The notes: generated from the letters alone by a model not told the origin. Counted from the stretch's first letter, positions 51,747 through 60,642 are shown. The stretch: 64,000 nt of DNA from Lysinibacillus_B sp031181585 (GCF_047301505.1 NZ_CP154840.1:2356001-2420000), one strand, 5' to 3'. Numbers and translations: made by a program.

Positions 51747-51768
51747 TTACCAAACCGTCGTTTGGTAA
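51747..51768. repeat. palindromic spacer element D
   Basis: TTACCAAAC (51747-51755) / GTTTGGTAA (51760-51768), perfect 9-bp arms, upstream of the GNAT gene and next to the second IS. Confidence 0.65.
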
Positions 51769-51868
51769 TCTTTCATAAAAAGTTGTTATTCCACGATCTG
51801 GCTCTTTAATGAAAAATGACGCATTCTTTATTAAAGAAGGTAGTGACCCCTTAAAGTTAGAGTTTTTA

Positions 51869-52678
51869 TTATGCAGCTAATTGGCTGGCGTGTATTCGGT
51901 AATTTACCGGACTCATGCCGGCCAGTTTTTGTTTAATACGATCGTTATTATAATAATTGATATACTTTTCTATTTTCTTTTGTAATGCTGCGTAAGAGAT
52001 TAATTGTTCCCCATAATACATTTCCTGTTTTAGTATGCTGAAGAAGTTCTCCATGGCCGCATTGTCTGCGCATGTTGCTTTACGAGACATGCTTTGGAAA
52101 ATCTTGTTCTGCCTTACTGTTTTCACCCACGTATTGTGTTGATAGTGCCATCCTTGATCGGAGTGAATCGTTGTCCGATATGCGGCACGCTTCTGAATGA
52201 TTGGAAGTGCTTGTTTAAGTGACTCTAACACAAAATCTAGGCTCGGCCGTTTTGACATACTAAACCCAATAATCTCACCGTTATATAAGTCCATGATCGG
52301 GCTTAAATATAATTTCTCATTATTTGTACATTTAAATTCGGTTACATCAGTCACCAATTTTTGAAGGGCATACGGTGTGCTGAATCTACGATTCAAAAGG
52401 TTTTTAGCGACTTTCCCAACCATTCCTTTGTAGGATTTATAGCGTGATTTACGGACAAATTTTACACATTTCAATCCTAGCTTTTTCATAATCCGTTGTA
52501 CTTTTTTATGATTAATTATGTACCCCTGCGCTCTTAATTCCGCATGAATACGACGGTAGCCATATCGGCCTTCATGCTTTTCAAAGGTCTCTAAAATCAA
52601 TGTTTCCCACTTTTCGTTCGAATTTGCTTGTTTCATTTGTTTCATTTGATAATGATAGGTTGCTTCTGGAATACCCAC
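51869..52678 (-). CDS. IS3-type transposase OrfB
   Basis: 269 residues with HTH_21 region (KWETLILETFEKHEGRYGYR) and rve domain. The triad is visible in VTDVTEFKC, HSDQGWHYQH and NAAMENFFSILKQE. It follows OrfA in a different frame, so it is probably expressed as a fusion by frameshifting. Confidence 0.92.
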   Translation of the reverse strand: MGIPEATYHYQMKQMKQANSNEKWETLILETFEKHEGRYGYRRIHAELRAQGYIINHKKVQRIMKKLGLKCVKFVRKSRYKSYKGMVGKVAKNLLNRRFSTPYALQKLVTDVTEFKCTNNEKLYLSPIMDLYNGEIIGFSMSKRPSLDFVLESLKQALPIIQKRAAYRTTIHSDQGWHYQHNTWVKTVRQNKIFQSMSRKATCADNAAMENFFSILKQEMYYGEQLISYAALQKKIEKYINYYNNDRIKQKLAGMSPVNYRIHASQLAA

Positions 52679-52695
52679 TTGTTTTAAGACATCTT

Positions 52696-53265
52696 TTAAT
52701 CGAAATCCTTCTTGTTTAAGTTCGAAGGCGATGGCTGCTTGTACTTTTCGAGGAGGGCATTCGGATTCTCTCGAAAAGCCTTCAACTTTTTTAAATAGGC
52801 CACCTCTAAACGAAGCAGTTCATTTTCACGTTCTAGCTGCTCCTCACGTGACATGGTTTTTTCTTGGTTATTCGCTGTTGGTTTTTGTTTCTTAGACATA
52901 GACGGGTGCCCCTTTGATTTTTTTTGCAGGCCCTCTATCCCTTCTTTTGAAAACCGATGATACCAACTGGCAACTAAAGTTGGATCATTCAAGTTAAAGT
53001 GAATCGCAGTATCTTGATAGGAAGCACCTGTTCGTTTCATAAAGTTTAATACATCTAATTTAAATTGAACAGAATAAAACTGCTTCGTTTTCTTAACGGA
53101 TAATCCGTTACGCCCAAACGCTTGATAAGCACGTACCCATCTCCTTAATGGAGAATCATCTATACCATATTTCTTCGCTATCGCTCGATATCCTAGAGAG
53201 CCACTTAAATATTCTTGAACCACCATCAATTTAAATTCTTCGCTATATTTAGTCATAAAAATCAC
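52696..53265 (-). CDS. IS3-type transposase OrfA
   Basis: 189 residues, longer than usual because it carries two helix-turn-helix units in tandem (GYRAIAKKYGIDDSPLRRWV and ASYQDTAIHFNLNDPTLVAS), then a C-terminal coiled coil (LERENELLRLEVAYLKKL). This is typical of IS150-group OrfA proteins. ATG 53265 lies near the right end. Confidence 0.92.
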   Translation of the reverse strand: MIFMTKYSEEFKLMVVQEYLSGSLGYRAIAKKYGIDDSPLRRWVRAYQAFGRNGLSVKKTKQFYSVQFKLDVLNFMKRTGASYQDTAIHFNLNDPTLVASWYHRFSKEGIEGLQKKSKGHPSMSKKQKPTANNQEKTMSREEQLERENELLRLEVAYLKKLKAFRENPNALLEKYKQPSPSNLNKKDFD

Positions 53266-53354
53266 CCCAAAAGTTAGTTTTTTACTCTAACTTTTGGGGT
53301 GCAGTACCGAATTGCGCCCGATTATTGATTACTATAAATATGTAATCACTCTTT

Positions 53355-53498
53355 CTACTTACGCCTAATTATCTTCTTTGATATAAATAAAGTAATTACA
53401 ATTAATAATATAGAAATCCCTATAACAACATATGTATTCGGATGTATAACAACAAAATAACTATCTTTAAGCTGAAAATTCTCACTTCCCTGTTGCAT
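53355..53498 (-). CDS. 47-residue single-span membrane protein
   Basis: ATG 53498 with AGGAGGGGGTAAAA, an excellent ribosome site. A polar 20-residue N-terminus is followed by one hydrophobic helix (VVIGISILLIVITLFI) and a basic end (SKKIIRRK). The function is unknown. It lies just outside the second IS element. Confidence 0.65.
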   Translation of the reverse strand: MQQGSENFQLKDSYFVVIHPNTYVVIGISILLIVITLFISKKIIRRK

Positions 53499-53970
53499 TT
53501 TTACCCCCTCCTGACTATCATTGCTGTTCATTTAAGTGAAATCCTTTGCTATCTGGATTGCATTATTTATATGGATGTTACCTTACTCCTCAATCTGGCC
53601 CGATTGTGGAATAAGTAAATTTCCAGACAGAAGGAACAATTTGGAACGCAATTAGCGAAATCGTTAATAACTAGCACAACACTATAATCAGAGAACACTT
53701 GGTCGTTATCTGTAAAAAAACTAGACATAACAGATATGAACGAAATATTCGAAGTAATGCAGCAGATGACAAATAAGGATTGTCTGTTTTTTTACTATGT
53801 ACAAGTATTAACCATAAGCTAATTATGAAATAAACAAGTATATCGATACTCTAGTATTAAACTATATAAATAAAAAAGTATTTTTTCTACTATTTAACAA
53901 AAATATATTTTATAGTAATTTGGTGATATAATATTTATGAGAATTTTATACAATTCAAGGAGTGAGATAA
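53499..53970. other. intergenic stretch between divergent genes
   Basis: About 470 very AT-rich bases. Only a 28-codon frame near 53740 without ribosome site was seen. No supported gene. Confidence 0.35.
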
Positions 53971-54597
53971 ATGAATCTCGGTGATTACTTAATCTATAGT
54001 CCTCGCATAGGATGGGATTTAAAAAATAACGAAGAGATGTTTAGTTTATTAACCAAATTACGTAACCAGCTGACTATTTTAAGCTATGGAACCGACTTAG
54101 ATCATCAAACTATTCAACATCTTATTGATGAGTATTTATTAATTGGAGTTCAAGAAAAAGATGCTAAAATTATGGAAGTTAAATATGACACATATGACGT
54201 CCACATAAAAAAAGATATAGGCGATCACTATTACACTGAAACGTATTATGTGAATGAAAGCCCATTGATTCAATTTGAAAAAGAATTACATAAACTTTCA
54301 GGAAAACACATTCGTTGTCAGTTCGGTGTCCGTGCCCATTTCGATGTAACCATAAATGGTGAAAATTTCTCTACACGGTTATATAAGACATTAGACTGTT
54401 CTTCTGTATACCGAGAAAAAATTGAAGGTCGATACTTATTCTTTATAGATTCAGAATCTATTGAAAATGAATCAATTCGAAATAAGATACACATTCTACC
54501 TGAAAAATTACAATCTCTTTCACTACCTATCAATTTTACAGATTTGCAAAAGGAAGTATATATAAAAAATTGGATTTCTCAAATTCTTGCATATTGA
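53971..54597 (+). CDS. 208-residue protein of unknown function
   Basis: ATG 53971 follows AAGGAGTGAGATAA. Soluble, acidic, no signal or membrane segment. I recognise no motif; the alternation of beta strands (YDTYDVHIKKDI, HYYTETYYVNES) suggests an alpha/beta domain. It is convergent with the frameshifted YpjP-like gene. Cargo gene of the island. Confidence 0.65.
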   Translation: MNLGDYLIYSPRIGWDLKNNEEMFSLLTKLRNQLTILSYGTDLDHQTIQHLIDEYLLIGVQEKDAKIMEVKYDTYDVHIKKDIGDHYYTETYYVNESPLIQFEKELHKLSGKHIRCQFGVRAHFDVTINGENFSTRLYKTLDCSSVYREKIEGRYLFFIDSESIENESIRNKIHILPEKLQSLSLPINFTDLQKEVYIKNWISQILAY

Positions 54598-54674
54598 TTC
54601 AGGGATTCCTTCCATCTTACTATTTTCTCGCAAATAAGATCTTCGCTATAAAAATACTTATGAAACTAGTTAGT

Positions 54675-55279
54675 TTAATCAGTTCCCCATTTTGGTAAAC
54701 TACTGTGCTTTAGTTGAATTTGGCCATAATGCCATTGAAAGCCATCCTCTACAGTATGCCAATACCAAGTTGTTGTATTTCTTGAGGGATTAATGTTCAC
54801 CTGTCCTCTCAAAACGGGTTTACCATTTGCTCCAAGCATTTCAACTATATGCTCTCCTTGATTAATACTTCCCGATTTTGCGGGTCCAACAAGCCCATCA
54901 TAACCATGCTTTGCTTCTGCTTTCACTGCTGCTTCCTGCATCTGCGGGATAACTCTCTCACTTACTTCTTTTCCGATACATTTTTTATTTCTTTTCCCAT
55001 CTTTTCTTCAATAGCGTCTTTAATAAGGACTCTTAATAAGAATGACCATATTTGTGGTTGTAGGATTAAAGTATCTTCAGTAATTAATTCTTGATTATTG
55101 TTTTCTAAAAGAAGTTCATGATTTTCCAACTTATATTGCAAATCATTTGTGTTTGGATTTTCTTGATAAATAGTATCGTTCTTATCAGTAGTATTCGCTA
55201 AACTGGATAAGGGAAACACCAATTGAATCAAGAGTGTTAAAACTAATAAAGCTGAAATTTGTTTAAATATTTTTTTCAT
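54675..55279 (-). pseudogene. secreted YpjP-like protein, frameshifted
   Basis: ATG 55279 starts a signal peptide (MKKIFKQISALLVLTLLIQL). At an A tract near 54989-54994 the frame is lost; in the next frame it resumes CIGKEVSERVIPQMQEAA and ends WHTVEDGFQWHYGQI...PKW, the ending typical of YpjP proteins (HTAEDGFQ...PPNW). One extra A explains the break. A full product would have about 200 residues. Alternatively the A run could allow slippage, so some product might be made. Confidence 0.75.
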
Positions 55280-55500
55280 AATTTACTTCTTTGTTTCATT
55301 TAATAATTTTTTTAACATTTCTTTTCTATCCTTGTTTCCTACACAGATGATTGTGGAAGGCTAGCGTAATGCCCAGCTTACTGATATTATCAATCAGGCG
55401 ATGGGAAGCACCTAATTGGGGAGAAATTTTGGGCGCGCTTTTCAAAAAAGTGCCAGATCCCTCTTCTATCAAGGGTTTTACATTACAATAAACCTTTGGT

Positions 55501-55534
55501 GTGGAAAGAAAGCCAAGGTTTAAACTAATTTTTA
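55501..55534 (+). repeat. attachment-site-like direct repeat, right
   Basis: Repeats 33 of 34 bases of the ABC-F 3' end (49262-49295), including the last eight codons and a stop. Sequence before it is unrelated to the ABC-F gene. TTGGGGAGAAATTTTGGG lies 60-80 bases upstream, as near the left copy. Confidence 0.75.
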
Positions 55535-55552
55535 AACGCTCGTTCTTCACGC

Positions 55553-55590
55553 AAAAGGTCCCTCTATATTGAGGTACCTTTTGCTTTTAT
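55553..55590. terminator. hairpin duplicated from downstream of ABC-F
   Basis: AAAAGGTCCCTC and GAGGTACCTTTT with GCTTTTATAG after it; close relative of 49459-49497. Confidence 0.65.
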
Positions 55591-55601
55591 AGTTTCAAAT
55601 A

Positions 55602-55646
55602 AAAAAGGATTCCCCTTCATTCTATTAATAAAGGGGAATCCTTTTT
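55602..55646. terminator. strong bidirectional terminator by the MMPL gene
   Basis: A perfect 16-bp stem AAAAAGGATTCCCCTT / AAGGGGAATCCTTTTT with a 13-base loop; stops the MMPL transcript from the minus strand. Confidence 0.88.
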
Positions 55647-55686
55647 AAGTTGTTTGATACAATACAGGGCACAGCAAAGCAGGCTT

Positions 55687-57876
55687 TTATTTTTCAGCTT
55701 CCTCTTTATGCAGTATAGATTCTCCTTCTACATCAATATTAGGAAGAATTCTATCTAACCACTTTGGAATATACCATGCTGTTTTCCCCATAAGAGTCAT
55801 GACAGCAGGGACAATTGTCATTCTGACGATAAACGCATCAAAAAACACCCCAAATGCTAATGCCATTCCAATCGATTTAATCATTGCATCTGGATTCATC
55901 ATAAATCCGAAAAACACGGCCATCATGATGAGAGCTGCAGCAGTAACTACTCCCCCGCTATCTCTCATTCCATATAAGATCGCTTTACGACTATCTCCAG
56001 TATGCATATAAATCTCTCTCATCTTACTTACTAAGAAAATTTCATAGTCCATTGCTAGTCCAAATAATATCCCTATTGTAATAACAGGTAAAAAGGCTAG
56101 TATTGGAGATTGTGCTGGGAAACCAAAGAAATTAATGAAATTACCGTCTTGAACAATGAACACCATAAATCCTAATGTTGCTCCTAGAGAAAGCAAGAAT
56201 CCTAAAACAGCTTTCAGCGGCACTAATAGTGATCTAAAGACCATTACTAAAAGTATATATGCAAGACCGACAATTAAGGATGCAAATACAGGCAGAGCAT
56301 CATTCAATTGCTGTGATATATCGATGTTCATGGCAGTGCTGCCTGTTACCATTAGTTCAATACCATGTTCCTTCTCGGTTGCTTGAGATTTGTCTCGAAT
56401 AAGATTTACCAAATCCTTAGTCTCTATATCATCCGGTCCAGACTCTGGTGTGATTTGAATCATGAAGATTTCACCAGAAGGTCCTGGTATTGGCGGTGAA
56501 ACAGCTTTTACATCTTCTAAATCACTTATTTCTTGCACTATTTCACCAGCAGCTAGTTGTGTTTCCTCTGTCAATTCATCTACTTTTGCGGCGACGACCA
56601 ACTGTGCATTAAATCCTTCTCCATATGCTTCGGTTAATAAATCATATGCTCTTCTTTCTGTCATTTCCGTTGATTTAGCTGTCCCATCAGATGGCAGACC
56701 CAAATTCATATGGAAGAACGGAATTGTGAGAATTGCTAGGAATGCAATGGATACTAGCGATACAATGATCGGATGTGTAGTAACTAATCTCCCCCACTTG
56801 TTTGCTTTCGCTTCGTCTAATCTCTTGTTCTTACCAGTAAGCTTTTGCAAAAACTTATTTTCCTTGGCAGGTGACAATCGGTTACCAACTATACCTAAAA
56901 TTGCTGGTAAAACAATAATAGAAATAAGAACCGCTGTCAGTATACTAATAGCGGCTGAAACACCCATAAGCGTTAAAAATGGGATTTGAGCTACAGATAA
57001 GCCTAATAAGCCAATAATAACAGTGAGACCTGCAAATACTACAGCACTTCCAGATGTTCCTGTGGCTATAGCAATCGAATTGTTAACCGTATTACCTTTT
57101 GCTAATTCTTGTCTGAATCGTGTAATAATAAATAGAGAGTAATCAATACCTACCGCTAAACCTAACATTGCTGCCAAAATTATTGAGATAGAGTTTAAAT
57201 CAATAAAATAAGCCCCAATCATAATTCCTATTAAACTAATTCCTAAACCTAATACAGCTATTAAAATTGGTAAACCTGCTGCAATAAATGAACCAAAAGT
57301 AATCGCCAATACTACAAAGGCAACTACTACTCCAATAACCTCATAAATTCCTTCAAACTCCATGTCGGAGAAGGCAATATCCCCTCCCCTGATTTCTGTT
57401 TGTATACCTGCATCCCTTGTTAGTTTGATGCTATCCAAAATATGTTGTTTCGACTTCTCTGAAACCTTATCTGCTTCTACTGAAAACGTAACTTGGGCGT
57501 AACCGATTGTTTTATCTTCATTTAAATTGTTTAATTCTAACGGTGATAAAACACTTGCCACTTTGGAATCTTTACTTATCTCATTAAGTACATCCGTAAT
57601 ATTACGTTGCGCATCTTCTGATTCCAATGTTTCGTTATCTGGTGCTTTAAATACGATGTTTACGGTAGATTGTTCAGCAGAACCTGCAAATTCTTCTTTG
57701 ATTAATTCAGCCGCTTTATCAGCTGGCGTATTCGGAATCGTAAGTTCCCCATTAAAAGCTGGTTTTAGATACAAAACTAGCGCTGCTAATACAATCAAAA
57801 TTCCTAAAGCACTAAAAAGCACTGATTTTTTATGTGTCGCTGACCAATTCCCTAATTTATAAAGATACTTTGCTAT
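55687..57876 (-). CDS. MMPL/RND-family exporter (YdfJ type)
   Basis: 729 residues: twelve membrane segments with two large outside loops after segments 1 and 7. Family blocks are LGLAVGIDYSLFIITRFR and ILFGLAMDYEIFLVSKMR, each with the Asp/Tyr pair used for proton coupling. The best start is an ATA at 57876 (AKYLYKLGNWSATHKK) after AGGAGGAGATTACA; the first ATG/GTG-type start in frame (GTG 57822) has no ribosome site. It exports lipids or drugs in relatives. The TetR gene and a palindromic operator lie upstream. Confidence 0.88.
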   Translation of the reverse strand: MAKYLYKLGNWSATHKKSVLFSALGILIVLAALVLYLKPAFNGELTIPNTPADKAAELIKEEFAGSAEQSTVNIVFKAPDNETLESEDAQRNITDVLNEISKDSKVASVLSPLELNNLNEDKTIGYAQVTFSVEADKVSEKSKQHILDSIKLTRDAGIQTEIRGGDIAFSDMEFEGIYEVIGVVVAFVVLAITFGSFIAAGLPILIAVLGLGISLIGIMIGAYFIDLNSISIILAAMLGLAVGIDYSLFIITRFRQELAKGNTVNNSIAIATGTSGSAVVFAGLTVIIGLLGLSVAQIPFLTLMGVSAAISILTAVLISIIVLPAILGIVGNRLSPAKENKFLQKLTGKNKRLDEAKANKWGRLVTTHPIIVSLVSIAFLAILTIPFFHMNLGLPSDGTAKSTEMTERRAYDLLTEAYGEGFNAQLVVAAKVDELTEETQLAAGEIVQEISDLEDVKAVSPPIPGPSGEIFMIQITPESGPDDIETKDLVNLIRDKSQATEKEHGIELMVTGSTAMNIDISQQLNDALPVFASLIVGLAYILLVMVFRSLLVPLKAVLGFLLSLGATLGFMVFIVQDGNFINFFGFPAQSPILAFLPVITIGILFGLAMDYEIFLVSKMREIYMHTGDSRKAILYGMRDSGGVVTAAALIMMAVFFGFMMNPDAMIKSIGMALAFGVFFDAFIVRMTIVPAVMTLMGKTAWYIPKWLDRILPNIDVEGESILHKEEAEK

Positions 57877-57942
57877 TGTAATCTCCTCCTGTTTTCTCTA
57901 CCTATGTGGCAGAACACACAAAATTATTATTATAAACAATCG

Positions 57943-57956
57943 TGAACAATTGTTCA
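57943..57956. promoter_or_regulatory. TetR operator candidate
   Basis: TGAACAATTGTTCA, a perfect 14-bp palindrome, overlaps the -35 zone of a minus-strand promoter whose -10 is TATAAT, between tetR and the MMPL gene. Confidence 0.7.
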
Positions 57957-57981
57957 TTTATAGCTTAAAAAAATATCCACA

Positions 57982-58581
57982 TTAGTTCATGTGAGACATT
58001 TCTTTAAATCGGCTTTCAATATCATGAAATGTTAAAAACATCAATTGGTCAATGAGAACACTGATTTTATCCCCATCTTCTTGAGTCTTCAAAATAGTAT
58101 AAATTCCTTCTATAAAGGTTGTTGAAAGGACCGAGAAGATAAATGGGTCTTTCACAACATTCTTATCTTCAAAGCGAAAGAATACTTCTTTTTGAAGAAT
58201 TTTATAAAGAATATCCACAATATCATTTTTGAGACTCTCGTATTTAGATCCCTTACTTTTACCAAAAAGAATTAAGAGTTCTTTACTATTCCCTTTAAAA
58301 ATGTCCAAGATTCTATTTTTGATTTCAAGTAATTTCTCATCGGGATTAACATCAGCAAAAATGATTTTATTGATGTTAGTAAACAGATCATCATAGACCG
58401 GTTCTACTATCGAATTAAACAAATCCTCCTTATTTTTAAAATATTTGTAGACTGTTCCTAATGCAATATCTGCGTTACTGGCTATATTTCTAATAGATGC
58501 ACTTACATAACCCTTTTCTTTAAATTCATCCAAAGCCGCAACTATGATACGTTTTTTAACTTCTTCTTTTAAATACTGCAT
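57982..58581 (-). CDS. TetR-family transcriptional repressor
   Basis: 199 residues. ATG 58581 has GGAGGTTCACGC; an earlier ATG would add 21 unrelated residues. The HTH is ASIRNIASNADIALGTVYKYF in residues about 25-45 (quoted in part: IASNADIALGTVYKYF), and the rest is an all-helical ligand domain. It lies 105 bases upstream of the MMPL exporter on the same strand and probably represses it through the 57943 palindrome. Confidence 0.92.
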   Translation of the reverse strand: MQYLKEEVKKRIIVAALDEFKEKGYVSASIRNIASNADIALGTVYKYFKNKEDLFNSIVEPVYDDLFTNINKIIFADVNPDEKLLEIKNRILDIFKGNSKELLILFGKSKGSKYESLKNDIVDILYKILQKEVFFRFEDKNVVKDPFIFSVLSTTFIEGIYTILKTQEDGDKISVLIDQLMFLTFHDIESRFKEMSHMN

Positions 58582-59041
58582 GCGTGAACCTCCGTTCATT
58601 TTTGATATTATCATGTGAAAATCTGCTTGTAAACTGTTTTTCATTATAACAATATAGAGAATTTCTTGTGAAAGCTATGAACAGTGAATCAACAAACCTA
58701 GCTGGATCAAGGGAAATTAACATAAATTCACGTACACAAGAATTCATTGATGCAGTCTAAGCTAAAACACCAGGTAAAAGACCCGCTATTTCCAATAACC
58801 CTTTTAGTATCATATATAATTGGCTGTATTATAAAGGCAGAAAGTCTTGTTTCTTCCTATACGGTGGTTGACCTTCCACATTCACATGACCCCATCTATT
58901 AATGTATTACTTGAAAAGATTAGTTAAATTTCTGGCTTTTTATATATTCATCCACCTTTTTTAATAAAACGTACTCTCAAAATTTAAAAGGATTTTGTGT
59001 TCTTTCGTCAAATATAAATGATCATAGAAAGGAGATTATGA
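58582..59041. other. intergenic stretch between divergent genes
   Basis: About 460 bases. A 27-codon plus-strand frame begins near 58677 (MNSESTNLAGSREIN) and stays readable past its stop, possibly a gene remnant. No call made. Confidence 0.35.
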
Positions 59042-59500
59042 ATGATAACACGACACACCATTTTATTTACTCAATTGGAGACTTATAGAAACGAACTGTT
59101 AGCTGTACTAGAAGGCGTCACAGAGGAAATGGCAGAAATGATACCGCCTGGATTCCGTAATAATATTCGCTGGAATATGGGACATATATATTTGGATCAA
59201 TTTCTTTGGATAGCAGCATTAACAAAGGATATGGGGGATGTTCCCCCAGCCTATCAAAACTGGTTTGGTTTCGGTACCTCACCATCTGAATTTACAGAAG
59301 AAACCCCATCTTTCGAGGAATTAAAGCAGCTATTAGAAACCCAGCCGAAGACAATCAAACAAACTTATGGCCACCGCCTAGAGGAAGAGTTTCCTCCTAC
59401 TGAAATGGGCATGCATACGCTTGAGCAAGTGCTCATTCGAACGATTTTCCACGAAGGTATGCATTTTCAAGCTATTTTAAATATCAGAAAGAGTCTTTAA
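59042..59500 (+). CDS. DinB-family protein
   Basis: 152 residues, four-helix DinB/YfiT-like fold. Metal-ligand His positions are visible in WNMGHIYLDQFLW and in FHEGMHFQAIL. Members are thiol- or metal-dependent transferases and many are damage-inducible. AGGAG precedes ATG 59042. No LexA box was noticed. Monocistronic. Confidence 0.85.
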   Translation: MITRHTILFTQLETYRNELLAVLEGVTEEMAEMIPPGFRNNIRWNMGHIYLDQFLWIAALTKDMGDVPPAYQNWFGFGTSPSEFTEETPSFEELKQLLETQPKTIKQTYGHRLEEEFPPTEMGMHTLEQVLIRTIFHEGMHFQAILNIRKSL

Positions 59501-59606
59501 CCATTATCATTCCTTTTCCTCAAAATTTTTCTGCTGCTAGAAGCCCTGACATCTGCTCACTTTTCTACATATACTGAAGGAAAATGAAAAAAGGAGAGTA
59601 GATCCG

Positions 59607-59912
59607 TTGGGTAGAAAAAATAATAATAGCAATTCTGATTCACTCGAACCTTCTATAAACAAAGAGGTAGTCGCAGTCGATTTAGCTATTTTATCAAGTA
59701 TTATTGCAATGCTTAGTCAAGCGATTGGCACATTTTCATTGTTTTTACAGGCTGAGTCGATACAGGAAGCTGAAGAAGCTGAAGCGGCTGGTAGTGCAAA
59801 CAACGGCTCGGATGGCAGGAACTCCAATTATGAAATCAGTCCTGAACGCTTTAGAAAATTGGAAAAGCAGGTTCAATACTTAACAAAAGAAATCGAACGT
59901 CTTAAGGGATAG
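59607..59912 (+). CDS. 101-residue protein with one hydrophobic segment and C-terminal coiled coil
   Basis: TTG 59607 with AAGGAGAG. Residues 20-47 are hydrophobic (VAVDLAILSSIIAMLSQ), followed by an acidic Ala/Glu stretch and a predicted coiled coil at the end (FRKLEKQVQYLTKEIERL). The family was not recognised; the layout fits a small membrane scaffold or spore protein. Confidence 0.65.
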   Translation: MGRKNNNSNSDSLEPSINKEVVAVDLAILSSIIAMLSQAIGTFSLFLQAESIQEAEEAEAAGSANNGSDGRNSNYEISPERFRKLEKQVQYLTKEIERLKG

Positions 59913-60297
59913 CCCATAACTTCGGTCTATTAATTACATAGGTTGAAAGATGCGTTAAATGGCTGATCTATGTATCCTGCTATCCCGCCTTCTTGTTTCT
60001 GCTATTTCTGATATCTTCTTACCCTCGTCTCTTCCACTCAAAAATCATCATACTACTACCTCTTTCTACCAAAAGAGCTTTTATCATCTCTGAACCTCCT
60101 TCATTCTTATATATCTTATTCGGCACAACTATATATCTAGAAAAAGCGACATTATGATTTCCTTTATATCATAAAAGGAGAGCTCAATAAAACTGGTGCA
60201 TATACTAAAAAAGGCTCTAAACCATTTTTAAGCTGCCATAAAAATATCATAGGCAAAAAAGAACTGGTTTAGCGCAACCCTACCATTTAAAACACAA
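59913..60297. other. intergenic stretch
   Basis: About 385 bases with an AAACCA/TGGTTT dyad around 60220-60270; no supported gene. Confidence 0.35.
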
Positions 60298-60306
60298 CAT
60301 ATTGTA
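60298..60306 (+). promoter_or_regulatory. possible sigma-K -10 box for the PLA2-like gene
   Basis: CATATTGTA fits CATANNNTA exactly; AACCC lies about 18 bases upstream as a possible -35. Confidence 0.35.
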
Positions 60307-60322
60307 GAAAAGAGGTGGCAGA

Positions 60323-60595
60323 ATGAGACATAACGGATATCGAAGAGGATTAGGATTCTGCATGCCTGGATACCGCTATTGCGGTCCTGGCTGTTCAGGT
60401 CCTGGCGCACCGACAAATGCTGTTGATTCCTGTTGCTATATGCATGACCGGTGCTATGAAATGAATGGAGATAAACTGTTCTGTGATCAGCAATTCCAGC
60501 AATGTTTAGCTCCTAAAATGAACCCTTACACGAAAGAAGGAAAAGATGCTGCACTTTTTTCCAAAGCCATAAGATTGAAAAACTTCTTTTTCTAG
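60323..60595 (+). CDS. small phospholipase-A2-like protein
   Basis: 90 residues; ATG 60323 with AAGAGGTGG. The calcium loop is YCGPGCSGPGAP (Cys20, Cys24) and the catalytic helix is DSCCYMHDRCY with His41 and Asp42. Cysteines 13, 37, 38 and 44 could form the usual disulphides. These are the PLA2 hallmarks, also seen in short bacterial and viral PLA2 domains. There is no signal peptide. A sigma-K-like box upstream suggests mother-cell expression. Activity is not proven. Confidence 0.75.
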   Translation: MRHNGYRRGLGFCMPGYRYCGPGCSGPGAPTNAVDSCCYMHDRCYEMNGDKLFCDQQFQQCLAPKMNPYTKEGKDAALFSKAIRLKNFFF

Positions 60596-60642
60596 TGCAT
60601 GACCCTTTTCTATCGTTGTCGAGATATTAATGGCTACCTGCA

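Larger units (their letters stand above)
51843..53303 (-). mobile_element. IS3-family insertion sequence, second type
   Basis: About 1.46 kb. Left end GTGACCCCTTAAAGTTAGAG, right end (minus strand) TGCACCCCAAAAGTTAGAG are inverted repeats. GTA on both outer sides (51840-51842 and 53304-53306) fits a 3-bp target duplication. It has OrfA and OrfB and is different from the element at 41237-42519. Both frames are complete. Confidence 0.88.

Noticed and set aside
49875..51768. A true class integron
   Set aside because: No integron integrase and the spacers do not show the GTTRRRY/RYYYAAC attC core clearly; kept only as a cassette-like observation.
58677..58760. 27-codon frame antisense to the tetR leader
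   Set aside because: Too short, no ribosome site; possibly a remnant.
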